Of a stretch of 64,000 bases of DNA, positions 1 to 12,710 are shown piece after piece. Numbering within the stretch: the first letter of the stretch is position 1; every line of letters starts with the position of its first letter. The notes below the pieces were generated by a model. The model was not told the origin of the DNA, searched no databases, and saw nothing but the letters and a program-made list of their open reading frames with translations. A program made the position numbers and the translations under genes. Origin of the DNA: Sphagnum compactum (lineage: Eukaryota; Bryophyta; Sphagnopsida; Sphagnales); assembly GCA_965153455.1 (NCBI GenBank), contig OZ234494.1, forward strand, positions 6,386,001 through 6,450,000. The letters are read 5' to 3'.

Positions 1-130
1 GGACTCTTTGAGGCTTGAGATGACTTCGCCCGGCATTTTTTTCTCCCGCTCTCTCTCCCTTCTATCCTTGTTCTGAAAGAATGGACGCATTGTAGGACCG
101 GTAGTGTCGGGGGGGAGGGTGTGATTTGTT

Positions 131-153
131 ATGTGTGTGTGTATGTGTGTGTA
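131..153. repeat. (GT)n microsatellite
   Basis: Short alternating GT tract interrupted by TA, in the region upstream of the FLOE/DUF1421 exon. The surrounding 1-525 stretch shows no convincing coding exon. It probably holds 5' leader or intron sequence of that gene. Confidence 0.8.
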
Positions 154-525
154 TACTTAAGGGTTTCAATCCATTTCTTATGTTACAGACTCGGGGTCTT
201 GCTAAATAGTAGCACCTTGCTGTATAAATGTTGTTGAATTCTGAAGTTTTGATATACAATTTTATATTGTTTGTTTTTCATTTGTGTGACCTATGGCACC
301 ATTGACTGATGTGAGAACAACTGTTGTTCTCTAACCTAGACATGTTGATCCCATGAGGAATGTTTCACATTATTAGGTCGAGATTCACAAGAGAAGTTGA
401 ACTTGAAAATTTGTCAAGAAAGAAAGACCTCTGTTCATGATTGAAATGGTCTGAATTTCGGTTCTGAATCTCTTTCTACGTAGATGCTTCTGATGAATTC
501 TTGAACATTTTTCTCTGATGTGAAG

Positions 526-3132
526 CGACCAAAGTGGAACAATCCATCACATGATCAATCAGGACACCCTGCAGGGAGGGAATCTGTTGAATGGGCCACA
601 GTGGTGGCAACAGTGGAGCGGACGATGAAGAAGTATGCAGACAACCTGTTGCATGTGTTGGAGGGCATGAGTGGTCGTCTCTCTCAGTTGGAGTTCAATA
701 GCCAGCGCATTGAATACACAGTGGGGAAACTCAAGGTTGAGTCAGCTGACCATCATGGTGCAGCTGATGGCAAGCTGAGATCCTTAGAGAACATGGTCAA
801 AGAGGTAACTTTTTGACCCACTCTCAGGAGCCATGGAGACAGTGGGGAACTCATAGCATCTAGTCACTGCTATTTGTGATGAAAGGTGATGGTCTGGCAC
901 TTTGTGAACAACACTAATAAGGTTATGACAACAGTCTTTTGTCATATTCTGGATTCACAAACAGAATGGTTTACCTTCAGAATGTTGTTGAGTTTTCTCT
1001 GCAATCGCATAGATATGTATGTCTGTCCTCCTCTTGCTATGCATTCTAATAGTGTATTTCTACAGACACAGCCCTCTGAAATATATCATTATCAGACATG
1101 TCATCCTTACAGGGAGGTTCATGTTGGCTATCTCAGAAAATAAATGGCTTTTGCCAAGAATATGACTAAATGAGTATCATGCATGAGTTGAGGCTATTTT
1201 CCAGTTCCTACTGTGTAACTTGCATTAATTTTTTGAATTGGGAAATTGTGATGACTGATCCAGCCATATAGACACATACACTATGACATCCTAATCCTGT
1301 GATTTTACTGTGATAAGAGTCATATTCACAGGTAACATTTATGTCTTGGTCTTCTTGGTCTTATGCATGTGTCATGTCCAACACAGACTTACAACTGCAA
1401 GAACGCACCCATAATTGTTGTGATTGCTTGAAGAGTGTAGTTTGGTCCACATTATTGGTCCAGAGGTACTTGGTGTTAGTGTAGCATCACCAAATGATGT
1501 AAATCTCAAATATGAGTTAATCAGTAACATCATAATTGGTAGGGCCAAATTGCTGCATTGTGAGTTAGCAGATTCTGAGGAGAGAAGGTTTTCAATTGGC
1601 AGGTACAGCGAGGTGTGCAGGTCTTGCGTGATAAGCAGGGGATTGTAGAGGAACAACTGAAGCTTGCCAAGCTTCAGCATGATGGTAAAATGGAGGCACC
1701 TGTGAGCTCAGCTGCACCTGTCCAAACTGTTGTTGAGGTGCAACCCCCAGCTCCCAAGCAAGTGGAGACTACATTTACCCTTGATCCACCTTCTTCAGGA
1801 CAGCAGATTGATCCTGCTGTGTACCAACTTCCACAGTTACAGCATCAGCATCAACTGCGACTCCAGCAACAGCAGTTGCCAACTCAACATATGTCTCTGT
1901 CATCTACTCAGCAACAAATTCCTCAACGAATTTCTCAACAGATACACCAACAGCAACAGCAACCCCCATTGCAATCTCAGACCCAGCAACAAAATGTTGT
2001 CTTGACACCTCAGCAGCAGGCCCATCAGCAACTTCTGCCTCAGCATTCTCAACAGTTGCAAGTACAGGCCATGCCACTGACATTGCAGCTAGAGCCTCAT
2101 TATCAACCTCAAACTTTGTCACAACCGCTCCAATCACAACCTCAGCAGCAAGCTCATCAGCAACTTCCACCTCAGCATTCTCAACAGGTGCAGCTACAGG
2201 CCACACCACAGACATCGCTGCCAGAGCCTCAATATCAACCTCAAGCTTTGCCACAACCACAATCACAGCCTCAGCAACTTACACATCCAATCCCTCAACA
2301 GCAAGTGAATCAATCACCACAACTTCCACTTCAGCTCCAGTACCAGCATCTTCAACAGCAGTCAGGGCAGCCTGAAGCTCAACACCAGCCTCACATGCAA
2401 GCCTCTCATCAACCCCAGCTTCACCGTCAGCACCCACCACAGTCAGAGATTCAATATCAGCAGCCTCAGACCCAGCTTCAGCTGCAGCAGCAACAGTTTT
2501 ATGGTCAACAACAGTATGGAAGCCTCCAGTCAGATGTTCCAAGGTACAGTCCCCAGCCTCCAGGAAAGTATAGTTCAGAAAAAGTTCCTGCATACTTGCC
2601 TGAAGGCTATGGAAACAGACCTTTCCCACAGCCTCTACCTCAAACACAACAACATTCACCAAACTTGTCATCAGATCAGACGTATGACCTGTCTGGCAAC
2701 AACAGAGGTGGGCAATCGGCGCTGCCACCTCCCTATCACCCTGGACGTACCACCCCACCTGTTTATGAAACCTATGCACCCTTTGGGTACCAGATGCCAT
2801 CATCAGGCACCAACCCTTTAGTGCCTAATTCTGGAAGCTACCCACAATTCCCTACTGCCCAACCTTTGACTGGTAACAATAATAGCAACAGTGCTAGCAA
2901 TATGGGTTCCTCCTCAGGTACTCCTCCATCATCAACAAATAGGGTGACCATTGATGAAGTAATCAATAAGGTTGCAAGCATGGGATTCTCCAAAGACCAA
3001 GTCCATGCAGCTATAAGGAAGCTGACAGAGAATGGGCAGTCAGTTGACCTCAATATTGTGCTGGACAAATTGATGAATGGTGGTGGTGATGCCAGCGAGC
3101 TTCAATCCCAGAAGGGCTGGTATAACCAGTGA
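526..3132 (+). CDS. FLOE-like protein (DUF1421, Q/P-rich, coiled coil), 5' end unresolved
   Basis: Two exons are supported: 526-804 and 1603-3132, joined in phase 0 across a GT-AG intron (805-1602), stop at 3130-3132. The first exon encodes a segment with KKYADNLLHVLEG, the conserved coiled-coil region of the plant DUF1421 family (FLOE proteins, Arabidopsis AT4G28300 and AT5G14540). The junction reads VKE then VQRGVQVLRDKQ, as in relatives. The second exon encodes about 350 residues very rich in Gln, Pro and Ser, then a C-terminal UBA-like DUF1421 domain starting VTIDEVINKVASMGF. FLOE1 is known to form hydration-dependent condensates in seeds; that role for this gene is inference. No ATG lies in frame between the stop at 502 and the exon, and an AG acceptor sits just before 526. 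A first coding exon therefore lies upstream, probably outside the window or unrecognised in 1-500. The family's DS-rich N terminus is not visible. Confidence 0.88.
2011..2278 (+). repeat. 132-bp in-frame tandem duplication inside the Q-rich region
   Basis: The segment beginning at 2011 (encoding QQAHQQL, then QHSQQ) recurs from 2143. The period is 132 bp, or 44 codons, so the frame is kept. The copies differ at scattered positions, so the duplication is not brand new. It lengthens the Gln/Pro/Ser low-complexity part of the FLOE-like protein. Confidence 0.85.
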
Positions 3133-6085
3133 CATGTAAATCAGAAGACCAGGAGTTTCTGTGGGGTAAGACCTATAATTGAATTCTTCCCATCCTCACC
3201 AATTTTATCAGTATGTATTTAGAGGGATTGGTAAATCTTCTGTCAGCACATACAGCCACTACTCTTCCTTTTGATGTGGTGCAAAGTGCATATGTATGCT
3301 TGTATAGACTTTATAATGTGGTATTTTGCACATTGAGATTTACATCCAATGGGTCACTGGCAAATATCATTGGAATATGGGAAAACCCACCATGTCTTTC
3401 ATCTTCAGTGATTTTCACCCATTTTCTATTTCAGCATGAAGTTGGCTAGGCAGACCAATATAGCAAATCAAGCAAGGGATAGCAATAACAATATGAGTGT
3501 GAATTGTATATAGAGCTAATAGCTCACATTAGACATGTGAAACAGGTCACTTACTTTTAAACATGTTCAATTTGTGAAACATTTCACTATTACATTCATG
3601 TTTTGTTGGTGATGTTGATCAGAATGTGTTCTGATCATGTGAAATATTGTCCATATCATTTTCACTAAAATAACAGCTTAGTGAAGTGCAACCATGAAAT
3701 GTTTCATGGTTCATAATTGGATGTTTTACTTCTACAGATGATGACCAAAGTGCAAGAAAAGTGGGGATTGATGTGAGAGTATGATTGACAACATCCTATA
3801 TATATGGCCTGTATTTTCATGCAATCCATGAATATTGGTCTTGGTTTCCGAATTACACCACAAATACAACAATAAATCAGATGGGTAAGTATGGCCACAA
3901 AAGTATCACTCTTTCATGATATGGGATTGAAGTACGAACTGCTATGCACCTGAACAGAGGTAAGAGGGAGACATGCTCAAGATCACTAGTAGGGCCCTCA
4001 TAGGAAGAACTAATATCCACCAATCTGTATTGAAGATATTTGAGTCATAATAGCTACTTAAATTCATGGATGCAAAAAGGATTGATAAGCAATCGTTAGG
4101 ATACACACAAAAGTTGTATATTCACCTGCATATCATTTCTCCTAAATGGAAAGTAGATTTGCATAGAAGAGGTGTTGGGTTACCATTTGATGTGTGTGTT
4201 CCCTCTGAATCAAAGCTTCAGCATCTGTCAATAACTCCTCTTGCCATGTCTACTTCCTATGAATCTAGGTTATTGGAAAATGTTTTCTTCACACAGAAGG
4301 GGAGATCCAGTAGTGCAGCAAATTTTGTTTGGTGATGCATATGTTGGGTGTTGATAAGAGAGTGCAGCAGCATTTGTTCAGAGACATGCTCAAACCTGGG
4401 AATAAAAAAGGAATGAAGAACATTCGATTGGGTTTGTGTGCTTTTATATGGAGATGGTTGAAGATGTGAGGTTTTTTCCAAACTGCACTCAAAACACGCT
4501 CTTGGAAGATCAGAGCTCATGTCAACTTAAGTGGGAGTTGAGATGGGCTCATCTTATGGTCCTGATGCTGAATCAGGAATGGAAGAAAGCGCAGCAGGTG
4601 GAGTTTGCTGCCAGGTCTATGTGGCATAATGGTGCAAGGTTTCTCAAGTGCAAGCCATCATTGCTTACCATTCTTCATGTATCACCTTGAAGAATTTCTT
4701 CTTGCCAGTCAGCTCCACCAGATCTTACTTACCCTGCTGCCAGGTCTATGTGGCATAATGGTGCAAGGTTTCTCAAGTGCAAGCCATCATCGCTTACCAT
4801 TCTTCATGTATCACCTTGAAGAATTTCTTCTTGCCAGTCAGCTCCACCAGATCTTACTTACCCTGCTGCCACTGCAAGAGAGTGCCCGCCAACAGGTACA
4901 TGCTGGTCTTGTCAGCGTGATGATTGCAAAAAGACTTGATCCTGCTCAAGGCATGTTCCCTTGCAGTTGGCTATCATAAGATGTGAATCATAAGATGTGA
5001 ATCATGATCCACCTAGTAGCAGCTACTCTCTGTTGACATAAAGCAATTGCAGAAAATTCCTAGTGTATTCGGAGGGTACCTCATATCCAGGAATCTGCCC
5101 TGTGTAGTGGAAGGCAGACCTCGCACTTGCACTTGAGAAACACATTAGTGTCAAAATCTACGCCACCTTGTTAGTATGAAACAAGAATTCCCAAAACAAT
5201 AATTCCAAAACAAGAACCAAATGGACCTTAATTACACAGCATCAGCCTGCACAGCCAAAGTTTACAAAGCAAAGTATGAATGTTGCTGGATCACATGAAG
5301 AACATAAGGCAGAAAGAGACTTCACAGATGTAGCATATAAAGATACCATTCAAGAAACTTTTACAAGTTGCATATGATGCCCAAAGTAACATAAGTTTAC
5401 TGCAATTCACAAAGCCAAAACTTGTCTGTAACTTGGTATCTGTCCACTAGATGATGAAAATGGCATGGTTAACATTATCAATTAGATTCCAGAATTGAAA
5501 AAACCAGTGATACCATACTTATTGGCTGGATCACAATACATGGCATATAAATCAGCTTGACAAATCTTACTGATGTTTACAAAATTAAAAATGAACCATT
5601 CCTGACTTTGGGCAAACTTTGACAGACTTCCATCACTTCAAGCACGCGGAGCACAGATGTCAACCCTAATATTGTTTCCACACCACAAATGTGCTTGTAG
5701 TTTGTGCAATGCCAACAATTTTTTCAGACCTTTTTATTACAAGAAGATTTAAACCCAGAAATTGCAAGATACAGGAGAACAAATGACCTTATGCTCCAAC
5801 ATGAGCAAGGTCTCCTTTTTGTCACAAGATTGCCTCGGTATACTCAAGCCACAATGTATGTTCCCCTGCTTCTGTGCAAAACAGTTCACTGTTTCAAAAG
5901 CATCTTGCAATGTCTTCCGGATACTTGGCAACATTCCTACATTCCCCTCCCAACATCAACTACAATCATCTACAAGTACTTGTAGTAAAGAATCAGGTGT
6001 AACAATGGTGTTCAGGTGGTGATTCCAATCCCATTGGATGTTGTTTTGTCAGAAGATGAAGTTGCCATCTCCTGGCTTCTATTGC
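3133..6085. other. Non-coding interval between FLOE-like gene and NARA5 gene
   Basis: About 3 kb between two convergent genes. It must contain both 3' UTRs. No open frame here resembles a known protein. The only clear structure is the 129-bp tandem duplication at 4606-4871. Confidence 0.7.
4606..4871. repeat. 129-bp tandem duplication, two copies plus a few bases
   Basis: The unit starting TGCTGCCAGGTCTATG at 4606 is repeated at 4735 and begins again at 4864 before diverging. The two full copies appear to differ at a single base (CATCATT versus CATCATC). Period 129 is a multiple of three, so a + frame reads through both copies, but the peptide resembles nothing known and codon context does not suggest a gene. 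Confidence 0.93.
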
Positions 6086-9000
6086 TTAAACATTAGAGAT
6101 TTTCTCAACATTGCCTTTAAAACCTATGAGCTCTAGTATACGACTCTCCAGGAAAGTTGAGACCGAGTCAACTGATTCAGCTAGTTCTAGAGCATCTTCC
6201 TCTCTAAGTCGTGTGCCTTGCTGGCCAACCACAGTAGCTGCCACCCGAGCAGCCAAGTTTCCCATGCCTTTCAGGTCTGGTACCCCCTGAATCAGACCAT
6301 AAAGTATGCCAGCAGCATACGCATCACCTGCTCCACATGTGTCTACTGGAACACAAGGGGCTGGAGGCACATACACAATTTCTCCTTTTAGCCCAATATA
6401 AGAACCCCAGGGTCCATCAGTCACAGAGACCAATGGGCAAAACTGGCTCAGGTGTTTTGCTGCTAGTTCAGGGCTTGTACTCTTCCCAAAGCCACAAAGA
6501 GCCCTTGCTTCATCACTATTTGTGAAAATGATATCAGCACTCTCACACATGACATCCCTGCAAAGAACCAACACACTCCAAACGTGAAAGAAAGCAATGT
6601 GTACAGCTTTGTAGACTCCCATCAAGAAAACTCCTCACCAAATCACAGAAAATAGATCAATTGCACAGTCAGAGACAAGCCACACTCACAACAGCTGGCA
6701 CTAACTCTGAGTAAAAAGTTCTCACAACTTAAGGGAGTACAATAAACTAGCTGAAAATAAAGGTGAATGCACCAAGATATTTCACACAGCCACGCAACCT
6801 GACCAATGTGCATGGGTTCATTTACACCAATGACCAAACAAGTGTGGCCCAGTGCAGATCCAGTTCATACTGCCAACAGAGTATGGCCTTTGATTTCGCA
6901 GGGACAAGCTGCAACGGCATCAACACCTAACAATTCAGAATTCAGAATTACCAAAATTGTTGCCTGTGACGAGTGATACAAGAGACATCACTGGCTGTAA
7001 GGGCCACCAGAACTCCTTGCTGGCGAGCAGCCTCACAAGCTTGGGCAATTGCTTCAATGGTCTGTGGAATCTCCCATAAATAGCCCTCCACTACCAGGAA
7101 TCTTGATCCAGCTATGGAACCAGCCAAGTTTGTGTCATAATTTACAACTGATGACATGCCCTGGCAAAAGACCACCACCTTCTGTGAACTTCAACAAGAA
7201 ATTATATAATTACACCTGCTGGAACCTTCCCAAAAAGCTTTGAAGTGTAGTTTCTACCTGAAAAAATAGCGAGAGAGCCTTACTTGATAAGAGAGCATAG
7301 TCCGCTGGGCATCAGGTGTGGTTAAAACAATGACAGTGCCAGTAGTGCCATCCACTACAGGTTGTGACAGGAAGTGCACACCTGCCCGTAGCAACTTTGT
7401 CCTGCAAAGCCAAATTCAACAAATAAGACTCCCAAAGGACCATGCTGCAAAGATGAGAATCTTGAGACCATGCCCTTGCATCACATTGATACCAACACAG
7501 ACTTAGAAAGAATGGCTGCAGAGCACACCTGTAAAAATCACCCAAGGCATCACTGCCAACACTGCCAGTCATGGCAACATTCAGAGTTCGGCTCTGGGTA
7601 CTTGCAGTACCCAGCCTTGCCAGTGCAACTAGTGTGTTGGACAGAGAGCCTCCTGCTGAGAGCTTGTAACTCCGCCCATCTAGTGCCCGCAGCACCTTTC
7701 CCCTCTCCTCATGGTTCACCACCTTCCTTATGCCCTTAACTAATCCTAACTGCTCAAGAAAGTCATCCCCTACAGTGCCTGAGAAGTCAACCTGATGAGA
7801 CAAATTCCAGTTTCAGTCAAAAGTGCCTATGTTATCCTTAGTCCCCCATACCTGACAACAAACATAAAAACACCACTCACCATTGCTTGGCCGAGTCCCA
7901 CCACATCCCAACAATCAGGTATGCGCCTCTCAGGAATGCCGTATGGTTGCTCTGCTGTTTGTGGCAGATCAGCACTTGCCTACAAGAACAATATATTTGT
8001 TTAGGGACAATCACCAAGGAATGGGATGTAAGATATACTTCATTTACCTTCAAACATCCTGGTTATATCCTCCCAAAACTTAGCCCTTCACAGAGCCTCT
8101 CATTTTAGAGACAGGCAGAACAAACACTGAGCAGCTCATAATCTGTTTCATGATAGGAGGCTGTGTACCGAGGCTATGTCACAGGTGTTTGATGAGAACA
8201 CATGCGTCATGGCAGATTGTGGTCTGGCCCCAAAAGAATGTTCAGCATACCAAAGGTGATCGGGCACCAAAGTGTCAGATTGCCTTCATCACCAAACCAC
8301 ACAAGGTTATGATACTTGACTCTAGTCACATCGGGATGCTGCCTATCATCTGATTATATCTTCTTCTGCGAGTTAGGGAGGAAAGGACCCCATTTATCCT
8401 TGTGTGAGGGGAGAAAAGATTTCCCTTCCTCATAGACTTATAAGGATCCTAATGCTGCAAGATTCTAATAACTGTTCAGAGAAATGCATCTCTGGCTCTC
8501 TTGTAGTGTACCCTAAAATTCCAGCATTTGTGACTCTCAAAAAGATTGCCGTGACTTTGGGATCTTCTGCTCAGAATGACATGAGAGGCATCCAGCCGTC
8601 CTTGACAGCATGGACTGTAAGCATAAGTCAAATTGTCAATTTGAAGAACACTCAAAGGTGTTCATCTTGACGTTTGGGCCCAACAAAATGGACATCTGGC
8701 ATTCTCCTCCTCGCATAGCCACTAGAGAAGCAAAATTACGAGAGGATACATCTCCAAACTGAAATTGTGACAGAAGGTGGCTGGCCAGTTTCGGCAAAGT
8801 CGAGTCCAGGTTTAATCTTGATCAAAACCAGGGAGCCACACCAACAATAGCAGTGGGACAACGTCAAAAAGACCAAGAAGAAGAAGAAGAGACGCATCCG
8901 AGGACAATTGCTTTGCTGAAGAAGGAGAAAACCCTAGAAATGTGCTGAATCGCATAAAGGTAGACGGCCAGAATTTCTAATCTAACCTGAACAGCGGCAT

Positions 9001-9448
9001 TCTCCGAGGCTTTGTCACAACAACAGTTGAGGACACTTTGTCGCCGTCGTCGCCGCCACTTTTCGCCCTCACATCCGTAAGCCAACAGCTTCTTGGGAGT
9101 CGTAACAAACAGCAACGCCCCCTGCCACCCACTTCCTTCTCCTTGTTCCAAAAACCTTTGTCCCCCACCACCGCCACCACCACGACGCGCAGAAGACTTC
9201 CTCGTTCTCCAGAACCGCTTCTCACATTCCGTAGCCCTTGTCAGAGAAGCACTAGCACAATAAGTCACCCGCAGGCTCCGAGAAACCAGCACCTGCTGCT
9301 GAAACCAACCCACGGTCCCACCATCTCCACACCGATTTCCACTCTCTACAACAGAAGAAGACGACGACGACGACCACAGCGAGTACGAAGACGTGGTGGT
9401 GGTGGTGGTGGTGGTGGTGGTGTAAGTCAGATTAGCTATGGCGGCCAT
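6086..9448 (-). CDS. NARA5: NARA5-type pfkB carbohydrate kinase, plastid-targeted
   Basis: Six exons on the minus strand: 9448-8987, 7979-7881, 7791-7529, 7401-7284, 7160-6952, 6557-6086. All junctions are GT-AG, phases agree, and the product is 540 residues. The body matches the Arabidopsis NARA5 (AT4G27600) family of PfkB-type sugar kinases, needed for Rubisco accumulation in chloroplasts. Recognisable stretches are WDVVGLGQAMVDFSG at the start of the kinase fold, HEERGKV, AGGSLSNTLVALARLG, DGTTGTVIVLTTPDAQRT and the C-terminal PfkB signature DTCGAGDAYAAG, with the catalytic Asp near residue 462. The first 154 residues are Ser/Thr/Arg-rich and poor in acidic residues at the start, as in a transit peptide, and include a poly-Thr run. 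The start at 9448 (ATGGCC) is preferred. An in-frame upstream ATG at 9637 would add 63 residues. The enzyme's substrate is not shown by the sequence. Confidence 0.93.
7980..8986 (-). other. First intron of the NARA5 gene
   Basis: About 1.0 kb, much longer than the other introns of this gene (110-395 bp). Donor CAG|GTTAGA at 8986 and acceptor TTGTAG ending at 7980, both phase 0. I see no extra coding exon inside it, and the phases on both sides fit without one. Confidence 0.75.
9390..9421. repeat. (ACC/GGT)n microsatellite coding for poly-Thr
   Basis: About ten tandem trinucleotides inside exon 1 of the NARA5 gene, read as a Thr run near residues 10-19 of the predicted transit peptide. It is likely variable in length between individuals. 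Confidence 0.9.
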
Positions 9449-9649
9449 CGAGGCCGCCCTTCCCCGTGTTCCCTCCCCACCACCCCCACCACTCCACTCC
9501 CCTGGCACCCACAAACTTCTGCCCACAAACTTCCGCCCACAAACGCAACGCTTCCTTGTTGTCGCTCTCCTTTGTTCTACATGTTGTGAGGTACACTGGG
9601 TGGTACGTTTTGTTCGTGTTCCCCGCTGCGAATGCAATTCTTTCTCCCC

Positions 9650-10310
9650 GCGTGCGCTCTTCGTCCGCTCCTAACTGCTCCGCTTTCTAGCGGTGGATAT
9701 CATTGGCTTTTGCACTGGCTGTCAAAACGAAGGCCACCCAACCCACGCTATTGAAATTGTTCTAAAACCGAACACACACATCAAACGGTAGTAGGCTAAA
9801 CATGCCCTCCACCGAACCTTCTCACTTTTGATTTTAACACAATTTTTTCAAATTCAAGAAGCTTTCAGTGGGCTTGTTTACGATAACAAGAACATAAATT
9901 TTTATGGGTATGTAATAAAAATACATAATTTCAGTTTTATATTCGTTTGTATTTCATATTTTTTTGTAACAATGGACCAAAAGATGCGAAATATAAACAA
10001 GTGTAAAATTGAAACTATGTTTTTTTATCACATAACTATGAAAATCTATGTTTTTGTGTGCACAAATATTGCATTATTTATCTATTTTATATGTATAACT
10101 ATTATGGCATAATCATCCTCTTATCATGGATTGTACACATTCATAAATTATGCCAAAACCTTCGAAGATTACATTTTCAATTTTCATCACAAGTCTATTC
10201 AATGAAACTTTTTACTCATAGAATAAGTTATTTTCATTTTCAAAGATTTCAAACACACATTTATATATTAATCAAAAAACATTAAACAAAAAAAATTCTA
10301 AAATTTTACG
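9650..10310. other. Upstream region of NARA5, no gene seen
   Basis: GC content drops sharply after about 9800. The NARA5 promoter should lie here. I see no confident TATA box and no coding frame. Confidence 0.5.
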
Positions 10311-10319
10311 CATCGCAAA

Positions 10320-10515
10320 ACTCACCATATGATTGAACATGCACATTAATTTATAACATCACTTTTATATTGAGTTGTCATCTTTGAATCATACATATTA
10401 ATTTGTGCAAAGACTTATTTTATGAGTCACCATCTTTAAGTTATGCACATTAACTTATACAATAATTTATTTTGTGAGTCACCATACTTAAATCATGCGC
10501 ATTAATTTAAACCAT
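10320..10515. repeat. Degenerate 52-bp tandem array, about four copies
   Basis: Units share GAGTCACCATCTTTAA then CACATTAATTTAT. Anchor GAGT(C/T) lies at 10372, 10424 and 10476, giving a steady 52-bp period, and a fourth partial unit precedes it. Confidence 0.75.
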
Positions 10516-12700
10516 AACTAATTGATGATGATTCATCAAATCCTTATTAAATTATAAAACTCCACCATCTAATAAGTTATTAAAGTTAACCCCTAGTTGA
10601 TTACATAAGAAACAAGCTATTGACATCAAGTTACAAGCCTAGTTCAAAATTGAATCCAGTTCCATGTAAACATTATTACACAATTTTCTACAATAGATAG
10701 AAAGTTTTATATCAAATTAAAATCAAAGTTTAGAGAGGTATAAAATTGACTAACTAGTAAAATTTAATATTAAACTTTGAAGTTGAGTGTATTTGTCATT
10801 TTTTTATTAAAAAAATCAACTTGCATACTTAAAAAATCAATCTATTTTTTCAAGAATTTTTTTTCATAATTCTAATTTTGAGTTCGGATCTAGCGAAAGA
10901 TTAGTTCCAATGTTTGATTCTTATGCCAATTTCAACCAAAAAAATGCAAGCTTAGGTCAAAGTCACAAAAACTTGACCTTGAACCCTTAAGGTTTTAACA
11001 TTGGAAATTAGATACCATCACAACATTAATGCAAACCCAAGTTATTCACTGATTGCACTTGTTCAGTCTATCATTTAAAACATTTTTTATGTCCAAGTGC
11101 CTAATTTCAAAATAAATTATTCTACTTTTTTGAAGTGTCCAAATGAAATGTGACTAAATTGTGCAATTAAGTAAGGGCAAAAATCAATAAAAAAAAATGA
11201 CCCACCCTTATGTTTAGTTGTGTTTAGTGATGGGAGATGGCTAGGTACATTCTAATGCACATAATTGAACACACATAGGGTGGAGAATATGGTTTTTTAA
11301 TTTTTGAATGTTTGGTTATGGGTGTGTTTTAAGACGGTTTATGAAAATTTCCACCATAATTGACAAAGCTAATGTTTGGTTTAAAGGGTGGGTTGGACCC
11401 AATTTCACAAAATAACATGAAAATAAACACCAAGAATTTTTGGTTATGGGGGTTAGGATGTCACATTAAAAGGCTATAATTTCTAGTAAATAAACCATAA
11501 ATCCTAACAAGGATATATTGCACAAATGTCACCAAAAGGCATCAAATCTTTGAGTCCTCCAAGGAAGTAACTTATTAGCTTTTCAAAGGATAACTCTTTG
11601 CAATTTTTTATTAACCTTGTGCACTTCACATTCCTGGCAAAAAAACTTAAGAGAAGAACAAATTACTTAAGCAAATTTGAAATCAAATGAGTATCTCAAT
11701 TTTTTTTCAAATATGTCCTCCCTACCAACTAGTGTAAAAAAACAATTCCAATGTGTCTTGGAAATATGAGTTCCTAGTGCTACAAGGTTGAGAAATATTG
11801 TAATAAGTCACAATTCAAATCTAAAAATAAAAGTGGAACATGCAGAAGAGGAAAGGTCTCTAAAAGCGAACATGTGAAAAATGTCTCAAGGTGAAAATAA
11901 AACATGTAGAAAAAGGATTAAATGAGGAGAAAACAAATCTCAAGCTGAAAATAAAACATGTAGAAGAAGGATCAAATGAAAATACAAGGATAGAAATCAT
12001 ACATTGGATCTACAACTAAAGATTCAAAAAATATTTATGTTACCATTAGATCTAACAATCTATAGTTTAAGATGTAACTTCAAGGAGTTTCAAAAAAGCA
12101 GAGGAGCCCATATTAATTATTTGTATTGATTTTTCTAACAACTTACACAACAATAAAAAATGTTAATTTAATGAAAAAGCAGTTTGCATACTTTTATGCT
12201 TTTATCTACTCTAATATAACACTAGAAGAACATGCACTAATAACAATTCTAAACTTACTAAACTTCTTATATTCTTGAGTTGTATATAAAAAAAAAAGGA
12301 CATACAATTAGTTGGGCCAAAACTCACACCATCAACTTGTTAAAGGTTAAGATTAAAAAAAGACCAACATTCATGAACCTATCTATGCTTCAAAGGTGAC
12401 AAAATAACATGTTGGACTAGCCAACAATAGTCAAGAAGAATAAGCCTCTTATTTCTAAATCACAAATCAAACATAGAACATCAAGAGGTGTTCTATTAGG
12501 GTTCTACATTTTCAAATGTGAAAGATTGTGAAACAATACATCAAACTCTACAAACCAAAGACTTGCATTGCAATGCAAAAAAAAACTTGGATGACATTTT
12601 CCTTTTTAAAAAGTCCTTATATTTCTTTTAAAACTTTATTACAAGTGGAATTTCTTTCACTAATAAGAACTTGTTAGTTATGGATGGGCAGGGTAGTCAT
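10516..12700. other. AT-rich intergenic DNA
   Basis: No coding frame of interest. The one internal structure is a 54-bp duplication at 11885-11990. Confidence 0.6.
11885..11990. repeat. 54-bp tandem duplication
   Basis: CTCAAGGTGAAAATAAAAC at 11885 recurs as CTCAAGCTGAAAATAAAAC at 11939, and both are followed by ATGTAGAA(A/G)AAGGAT. Two copies only. Confidence 0.85.
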
Positions 12701-12710
12701 GTTGCCCTTG

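Noticed and set aside
886-1143. 85-codon plus-strand open frame
   Set aside because: Entirely within the intron of the FLOE-like gene and without recognisable motif.
1904-2803. Two minus-strand open frames of 120 and 174 codons
   Set aside because: They are shadows of the CAG/CAA-rich coding exon of the FLOE-like gene, with repetitive Ala/Val/Glu text.
9038-9589. 183-codon plus-strand open frame
   Set aside because: It is antisense to NARA5 exon 1 and consists of Pro/Arg/Thr-rich text produced by the trinucleotide repeats there.
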